The notes under the pieces are model-generated. The model made no database searches and was not told the origin of the DNA. It saw nothing but the letters and a program-made list of their open reading frames with translations. From contig JADLSH010000091.1 in the NCBI GenBank assembly GCA_016169945.1, positions 1,674,001 through 1,738,000 on the forward strand: a stretch of DNA of 64,000 nucleotides, given 5' to 3'. This document shows, in pieces, positions 57,000 to 64,000 of the stretch; positions within the stretch are counted from its first letter, which is position 1; each line of letters begins with the position of its first letter. Both the position numbers and the translations under genes were made by a program. Source of the stretch: Trachythela sp. YZ-2020 (lineage: Eukaryota > Cnidaria > Anthozoa > Malacalcyonacea > Clavulariidae).

Positions 57000-58190
57000 G
57001 ATGTGCTTCGGTGCGAATAGCTCACATTGTCTATTTTCGGGTATTGAACGGGTAATTTAATTTTGTTATTTTTAAAGAACGAGATAGTTATATCATTAGA
57101 CATTTTTGAAAGAGCATGAATATTCCTGCCTCCTCCGCAGGCTCTTCTACATATGTTAATATAGTATATAATTATATAGATCAAATATAAATATCAGTAA
57201 TATATAGTTTTCCTCGTTAATTATTCGTTTTTTCCTCGTTAGTTATTTGTTAGCAAGCGACTGGGGACGAGGCAGTGAATATTCTACAATCTATAGCCCA
57301 CTTCTGACAAGTTGTATCTGTAACCGTAGAACTGAAACTAAACGGTCCGGTGTTGGACTTATCACCAGGGCGTAAAATATATGATCATCATGTACAATAT
57401 CTTCTGCATTAAACATAAATATACGAAGTTTAAAATTGTCAAACTGTTGTACACCTGAATTTTTGAAAACTCAATCGAGCCACCTTAAAGTGCCACCCTA
57501 AACTAATCACGGGTGCATGTGAAAATTCCAGCTTGTGCCCCCGAAACAACACAGTGAAATTAGTATTTTGAGAAATAGGTCTTGTGGTATATTTTATTCT
57601 GATATTATCATACTATTTCTCAATAGGCTAGAATATATTGCAATACGAAATTAAATGCAGGAAAAGTTAACTCCGTTGTAATAATACTGGATTTCAAATT
57701 AGTAAAACAAATTGATTTTAGAAATAGAATAACAAAAATATTTTTGCATGGCATTTTTCTTATAAGGAAAAACTGTCTGACCACGAGGTTTCCAAAAATT
57801 TCGCGCCCTAACCAAATGCAAATGAGCAAGTTTGTCTTGATTTCGTCAACTGGTTGCAAGCATATGTAGCAAGCTCAGACTAGTTTATTCTATGTTGTGA
57901 TTAGTTACCTCTCTCATCCGCAAGGGCTTTTATGTCTTCTCAGTGAAGACCAACCGAGAGGAAATCAGGAAAGGGAGGACTGAATAAAATTAAATAAATT
58001 AAATAATGCGGTCTCTCGGTGGAACCACGGGAAGCCTCTACGAAGGAGAGAGGGTAGGACAACTCGAACTTTCGCAGACAAATATAATTTTTGTTTTAAT
58101 TAGCAAAGCTAGACAATCCATTATGTAAGGAACCATCGCTAAAATATGCTTGGTTCTTTAATGTTAGACTATAAAAATATTGGCTTCACT
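57000..58190. other. No gene recognised
   Basis: Intergenic, downstream of the VWA gene. An AATAAA on the minus strand near 58197-58202 could serve as its polyA signal. Confidence 0.4.
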
Positions 58191-58326
58191 TATTATGTTT
58201 ATTATCTAGACAACAATCTATACATCGTTCTAGACAGTATATTTTACTAGGAACAACAGCTATAGGTATGTTCTACAGTAATGCAGTCCATTTATACTGT
58301 ACAATATTGGTTCCACTTGACGCTAC

Positions 58327-61300
58327 TTATGTGCAGACAACGTCTAGTAAATCGTCCACAATGCCAGAAAGTTCGTCAAATTTCGACTTGTGTGCATCTT
58401 CTTCCCTGGAAGCCATACCTTTTATTTGTTCGAAGACCTTGTTAGCTTTCTTGCCAGCTCCAATAGCAATGATTCTTGTACCTTTTCTCTTGAGTTCTTC
58501 TGCCTGCCTGTATGCGAGTCTGATATCGTGCGCAAGACCGTCCGTGAATAGAATCAATATGTTTGGTACACCACGACGGTCAACACCTTTTCCATTAAAT
58601 ATCTGTAGAAATAAATTCATTACCACACAGTGTCTTTATTCCATACCATACCATACCATACCATACCATACCGTACCGTACCGTACCGTACCGTACCGTA
58701 CCGTACCGTACCGTACCGTACCGTACCGTACCGTACTGTATTATATAACAAAATAGCCATAGTTTAATAAACATACATTTGATGCAGTAACAAACCTCAT
58801 TATTAACAACAGACAAAGCATGTCCAGTATCCGTCCTTTTCGAATCTAGAAATTCCATACTCTCTATGGCTTTTAAAACCGCTTTATTGCTCAGATATTT
58901 ATCGAGATTGAACTCAATTCTGCTTTGCAATTTATCTCCATATTGTAACACCCCAAAGTGAGCGTTGTTTTTACCGATTGCGAACTCATCAGCCAGTTTT
59001 TTTAAGAACCTTTGCACTTTTCCAAAATTGACATAGCCAACGCTTCTCGAGCCGTCGATAACGACAAACAGGTCGAGTGATTCTGGTGAACACTGAACTG
59101 GTGCTGTAAGGGAAATAAGAAATATGATTAGAATATTTAGTATGAACAGTGAAAAACATCGTTGATTTCATATAGGTTCTATCCCAACAATCAACACCAT
59201 ACCTTGCTGAAGTCACAAGATTGATTTAAATCGTATATCAAAAATCGTTGCAGTCGTTGTTAAATGTCACTATATAATATATCAGTGACTATCTATACTT
59301 TATTATCGCGAGGCCTTAAAATATTCCAAAGTTTGTGCTTCCTGTCATTGTCACTACTTGCCTCGATTTACAAGAAAAGTTTTTCACATAGTATTTTTTT
59401 CATTCAAATAAAGTTCCAGCATTTTGTCTCGCAACAACGTCATTGTAACTCAATTCAGGAAATATTACCTTAACGATCGTTTCTGAATGCGTTCAACGTC
59501 GTCCGAGAAGTATTTAGGTATACTCGAAAGAAATAATTGGCAAGATATCATACAATATATCAATTCATAAACATTACCATGTATTATATCATGGTAATTA
59601 CCATACATTATATAATCTCGCAATGGCAACTTACCTGGATATATGTTCTCACATTGTAGTGTTGTAACATGTTGAGCGACTTCGTTTAGTTCCTCTTCTA
59701 CCAATAGACTTGCTTTATTCAAATTCACAAGATAAACATCAGACCTACTGGAGGCTAAACTTTCAAGCAGGATCTTCGCATCAGCTTTTCGCGAGCCTCG
59801 TCCCAGGCCTACGACAACCACGCGGACTCCTCGTTGTTTTAGATTCTCAATTTTCTCTTTTGCCAGTCGTTCATCGTGAAATGCTCCATCGGAATAAATC
59901 ATCAGTACGTTTTCTGCGTCTGAACGGTCGCTATGACTGCCGAAGCCGTTTGGAATTACGGTGTCCGAGGCGTTGAACAGCTGGAATGAAAAGTTACAGA
60001 AAAGTGTTCATTTTTCACAGCTTAATCTGACGTGTGTCCGCTCTTTTTCTTAAACCCCTCTTCACCCACTCTTACATTATGATAAGAGGCTCTGACGTCT
60101 CATAATGATTGGTTGTACTTACATTGTCCCCGATAGCTATATCCAATCCTTTGCCGATATACGAGGTATATCCTTCGTGATAACTCATCTCATTGATCAC
60201 ACTTTCGATCTCTTTTGGATTCGTAAACTCTCCCAATTTCATCTCGTACTGTGTTCTCCTGTGATCACTCGCCTGTAGGATGCCAAGACGCGTTCTCTCG
60301 TTAGATACGTCCAGTTTGTTTACAAGTCTGCGAACAAAACGTCTTAGTCGTGGGTAGATAGTGTAGCCGATACTTCTTGAGCTGTCGAGTACCATGAATA
60401 TGTCTTGTTTCTTTGGAGTGCAGTGCTTAGTGATATCTAAAAGTTCAATGGGAGATTGATTATTCTTTAGTGTAAAATATTGAAATTGTTACATAATCGA
60501 TCCAATATTTGTCAAACTGTGTCTTGAGATAAATGGTTGTAAGTTAATCTTGTTGGAATGCAAATGATATTTTATCATTCGAGTGGATATTATATTATCA
60601 ATAGAGTCTATTAGATTTTTGAATCTTAAAAATTAAAAAACATTACACTCCAATTGATGGTGAGAGATTTTCAGTCACATATTTTATGGTGGAGAAGAAA
60701 TAAGTTTCGGCGACGAGATTTGAATCAAATGGATGCAAAGCCCGGTCGAATTGCATACGACCTAACGTTTTGACACTCCAGTATTGTGTCTTCATGGTGC
60801 CCTGAGGTCGCAAGGCAGCTCTTCATATACTTGAGGATGAAGACACTAGACCGCAATGTCGAAACGTTGGGTCGTGGATGTAATTTGACAGGGTTTTGCA
60901 TTCATTTGTCGTTGTCGTTGTGGCTGTCGCTGCCGTTGTTGCGTGTTCATTCATATTCAGAGCACGCCCAAAATGCTGGCGCGATAATTTCATCGTGATA
61001 AATTCTTGTTTTCCTGCTTTGTTTTATCCAATAATAGACGGTTCTTCGTTTGTAAGAATAACCTACTTGTTTACCCTTACCTTTTGGACAAGAGTTCAGC
61101 TCGCATAAATTCAACAAAACATCAATACTGGACTTTAGCAAATTATTAAAATCAAAACTGTGTGCGCTCGCTCTTGAGGCTGCCAAAGCTCGGTACTGAG
61201 GATTTAGCCTTATTGGAGTTTTTTCTGTGTGTATAGTGACGGTCACAATCTCAACTCCTTGTGAACGCAATTTCTCGCTAATTCTAAATGCTTTTTCAGG

Positions 61301-62520
61301 ATCTGCTGGTTGGCTGTGCGCAAGTAAGATGATGATTCGATCTTCGTCAGCTTTTCGAGGTAGTTTTGTGAATTTCTGTTAAAAATAAAGATGAAATCAA
61401 ACTTTGTACGAGATTTGGATCACATTCGGCAGATTCTCTGAAATCGGTATTTACAAACTGCCCCAAATGGCAGGAATTGTACTACATAGTTAAGAAGTAG
61501 AGAATTTCTTGGAAACTAATCAATTTAAAATCAATTTTTGAAGATTGAAAAGTATTTCAATTCAAAAGACTGAAAGAGGGAGATTTTTAGTAGGTAAACT
61601 GAATGCTAACCTATTATTGCCCGTTTAAAAAATAATCACATTTTGATCAATAAATAATATTAACGTTACATCATTTTGAACAATTTTCTAACATTCGACT
61701 TTCGACGTAACTTTAATAAATACTAGATGTTAAACAGAAAAGTAGAGGGCACTTCTGCCTTCCAGACGAGAGCATCGCGGACGTGAAAGGCCAGGAACTA
61801 GGCTAAATGGCACTCAGAGATTACATATGGCTCTGCAGCGAAAATCAAGTATCCTTGCATAATTTGTACATTACTTCAGCATTCAGTTCATTTTCCAGCT
61901 CGGAGAAGCAAAGACAGGCTTTTGTATATTTCTCATCCAATTTTCATCGAAATGGAATCAAAGTTTAATTGATCTATCCTTGGCTTATGGGAATTAGAAT
62001 TATGTATTAAACTAGTTTTTTTTACTTGATAGTTCTGCTGACAGTTCTCACAAACAAACCTAGGCGAAAACATAACCTCCTGTCGGAGGTAATAATGTCA
62101 AATATGAATACCGACTGAAACTGCAAGTATTTTTGGAATTCGCATTTTTTTAATAGAATAACGCAGCATTCAAGCTACCATCTCGCTCAACCATTTCACA
62201 AATTGTTCATACCTTTCTGGCGGATTTCAAGGCGTATCCCAAGAAATTTCGTCTTCCTTGTCGATATTGATATATCAGCTTGCGTATGTTTTTCAAGGCC
62301 TCTTTTAACGTCCATTTTTTCAATGCCAATGCATATTTTACCGAACGCGTATCACTGTAGTGCATCAAACCAATTTCAATGTTATCAGGATTGGTGTACA
62401 ATTTCGTCACAATATCTTCAATGAATCTGATTACTGTAGGCAGTTCTCTGTAGCTCAGGCCACGCGAGCTATCCAGCATGAACAATACTTTACGCGATCG
62501 TGTGAAGCATTGCGGAGAAA
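58327..62520 (-). CDS. Secreted protein with three VWA domains (six exons, 5' end open)
   Basis: Exons, all phase-compatible: 62520-62213, 61375-61081, 60436-60123, 59980-59635, 59103-58796 and 58602-58327 (TAA). Each pair of exons forms one VWA domain, about 615 residues in all. Domain 1 has DSSRGLS, so its MIDAS DxSxS is degraded, and lacks the T-D-G segment (ILLAHSQ instead). Domain 2 has DSSRS and IYSDG. Domain 3 has DGSRSVG, DTGHAL and LFTDG, a complete-looking MIDAS. Such proteins act in extracellular matrix or cell adhesion; ligands are unknown. Splice sites are strong, for example AAT|GTAAGT, CCAG|GTAAGT and AAG|GTAAGG. The start and signal peptide lie beyond 62.5 kb. The gene may continue past 58327 if the TAA is avoided by splicing, but no donor is convincing. 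Confidence 0.85.
58640..58738. repeat. Pentanucleotide microsatellite (CCATA)n(CCGTA)n
   Basis: About 6 CCATA and 13 CCGTA units, within the last intron of the VWA gene. Confidence 0.95.
60680..60930. mobile_element. Inverted pair of Penelope-like hammerhead fragments
   Basis: On the plus strand, TTGAGGATGAAGACACTAGA then AATGTCGAAACGTTGGGTCG. On the minus strand, ATGAAGACACAATACTGGAG then TGTCAAAACGTTAGGTCG. Each is followed by an AATT..GACMGGGYTTTGCAT block. The TGAGGA ... GAAAC layout with a GACA/TGTC stem resembles hammerhead cores of Penelope-like elements. The pair sits in an intron of the VWA gene. Confidence 0.5.
61745..62097 (+). repeat. Dispersed repeat ending GTCGGAGGTAATAAT
   Basis: Second copy of the family at 39700-40390, ending GAAAACATAACCTCCTGTCG. 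It lies in the intron between the first two recognised VWA exons. Confidence 0.55.
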
Positions 62521-62607
62521 CTAGAAAATATTATTATTATTACATAAGGTGCGTTTAATAGAGAGTACTACAATCCTGGACAGTTCACCTTGGGCAAAAG
62601 AGTCGAC

Positions 62608-62668
62608 GCTCATAACGCCACCGTGCTATAACGCCACCGTGCTATCCGTGCTATAACGCCACCGCGCC
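62608..62668. repeat. Short tandem repeat ATAACGCCACCGTGCT
   Basis: Three imperfect 16-bp units. Confidence 0.8.
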
Positions 62669-62669
62669 T

Positions 62670-63140
62670 CCGCTAGAAAGTAAAGTGAATGTTTTATTAG
62701 GTATATGGATTTGCGCACGCACTGTCAGGATTGCCAGGATTGTCTGAAAGTAGGAGTAAAAATAAAATGTGAAATTTACGGCGAATAAGTTATTCTGAGA
62801 CTGCTTAAAATATGTTCTTCCTTCAACATATATCATATGACGTATATTTATGTTGTTTAATTCTCTGAATTTTCGTTAAAATGAGATTATAGCTCTCAAC
62901 ATGAAGTGGTACTTATCTCATCAGTAATCGCGCAGACGCTGACAATTCACAAGTTGTACGTTTATCGTCAGAAAGATTATACGGTGATGAGGACAACGAA
63001 TTTCTTAGGTTTGCTAGCAAAGCATGTCGAATTTGTAAATATGAAGCTAGGAACGCGAAGTTAGTGTAACTGATAGCTTATAACAGCAGAACAGATGTTT
63101 CATTGGTACTGTACTAACGGCCCCGCGCCTCGTTGTATTG
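62670..63140. other. No gene recognised
   Basis: Probably intron of the VWA gene. No further VWA exon was found. Confidence 0.4.
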
Positions 63141-63143
63141 TAT

Positions 63144-63250
63144 GAAGCCTGCACCGGAATCGCAGGGCCGCAGGTTCGATTCCTGCCAGAGGGCCTAAGG
63201 TTGCATTTTTTGCAACTGCTCCTGGCTAGGTCTAAAATGTATATAAATTT
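63144..63250 (+). repeat. Truncated copy of the first SINE family
   Basis: TGCACCGGAATCGCAGGGCC and GGTTCGATTCCTGCC match the copies at 1-494; the A box is lost. The body TTGCATTTTTTGCAACTG and GGCTAGGTCTAAAATG follows. Confidence 0.85.
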
Positions 63251-63329
63251 TCGTTCGAATATTCCATCCACAAACACCATCAACCATTTTCGTCAAAGTC
63301 TTATTTGTTCATTTATCAACATTGAGAGG

Positions 63330-64000
63330 GGGGGGGGGGGCTCAGAAACTCGATTTAGAAAGTAAAGATCTTTGCCAGGATTATTATGCATTTCACAAAG
63401 CTTAAGACCCGTAAGCCAGGAGTAATATTAGTTGCACATATATTACATCTATATTGTGCCATTCTTGACTGCGAGGTTATAACCACTGATCTGAAAAGTA
63501 GACTGGATAGCGCAAACTATTGTTCACTGGTGCAGAAAATGAAGTAAGGCATTATTTATGCCTCGGGGTGGTACCGAAGAGAAATGGAAAAATGCTAAAT
63601 TTTTCTATTTACCCAACCATTTTAGGGGTTCAGAATTGTTTTGCCTAAACCTTACAGATTTCAGGATTATATAAATGCTTTTTATAAAGTCTTTTCAAGT
63701 ATTAACTATTATGATAATCTATAACCATGCATCAAAACCCTGAATTATCCAAGTTAGTATGAAATACTTATGTCGTTATGAAGTACCATACTAAATGTAT
63801 TTCAAATGAATTTGTTTGAACATCAAGTACTATTATAAAATACTCTTAAATTAAATGATACAGATATATAGGACAGCTACTTGAACTTTGCTTAATCTTT
63901 AAAAACATTAGGGAAAAGTATCATGTTGATGGATGGAGTTATAAAATCACAACCACTATGAACATTTTGAAAGCTTTGAATTAATAATTTTCTGAAAATA
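63330..64000. other. No gene recognised
   Basis: A 14-bp G run at about 63328-63341, then AT-rich sequence to the end of the window. Confidence 0.4.

Overview
The window is eukaryotic and intron-containing, very probably from an anthozoan cnidarian (coral, sea anemone or octocoral). The grounds are von Willebrand factor A (VWA) exons with metazoan splice signals, a secreted fibrinogen-like domain of a type I know from corals and anemones, several tRNA-derived SINEs, CR1/L2-like LINE fragments, and a zinc-binding gene family expanded in cnidarians. The species cannot be read from the sequence. The DNA is AT-rich, has no operon-like organisation, and is dominated by transposons that are nested in one another.

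Host genes, all on the minus strand: (1) 62.5-58.3 kb, six phase-compatible exons encoding three VWA domains, open at the 5' side; (2) 40.6 kb and 38.1 kb, two phase-compatible exons giving a conserved-looking segment and the first half of another VWA domain; (3) 28.4 kb, a predicted coiled-coil exon; (4) 18.6-17.8 kb, two exons of a fibrinogen-like C-terminal domain with a stop codon and polyA signal. Exons 2-4 may belong to one or several secreted adhesion-type genes whose introns have been inflated by mobile DNA; the joins between them are not proven.

Mobile DNA, left to right: a SINE tandem pair (1-494); inverted arrays of a short repeat around a palindromic MITE core (495-1150); a Harbinger-like MITE (1200-1418); a 3.8-kb element with about 270-bp terminal inverted repeats (1445-5264) that carries a broken zinc-binding gene, has a 725-bp Ginger-like element in its left terminus and a palindromic MITE in an intron; a 6.2-kb foldback element (7423-13621) with about 1.6-kb arms around the C-terminal exons of a MULE transposase fused to a polyQ/polyH tail; a 1.2-kb element (16053-17265); a 4.5-kb hAT element with perfect 8-bp target duplications (21992-26508) that holds a transposase remnant, a Kelch fragment and an OTU-like two-exon gene; a 4.27-kb element (29674-33940) enclosing a LINE and a paralogue of its own flank; a 527-bp Harbinger-like MITE (44173-44699); a 5.4-kb foldback element (44932-50347) with arms made of a 19-bp minisatellite, inserted into an older palindromic MITE; a LINE (51029-53668); a 1-kb hAT MITE (53724-54719); and hammerhead-like, Penelope-type fragments at three places.

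The main interest is structural. The 44.9-50.3 kb element shares its termini and TAA target duplication with small palindromic MITEs elsewhere in the window, so one terminus family appears to span 0.3-kb hairpins and a 5.4-kb foldback giant. The hAT element shows how unrelated gene pieces can be packed between the ends of one transposon. All joins, families and ages are inferred from this sequence alone.
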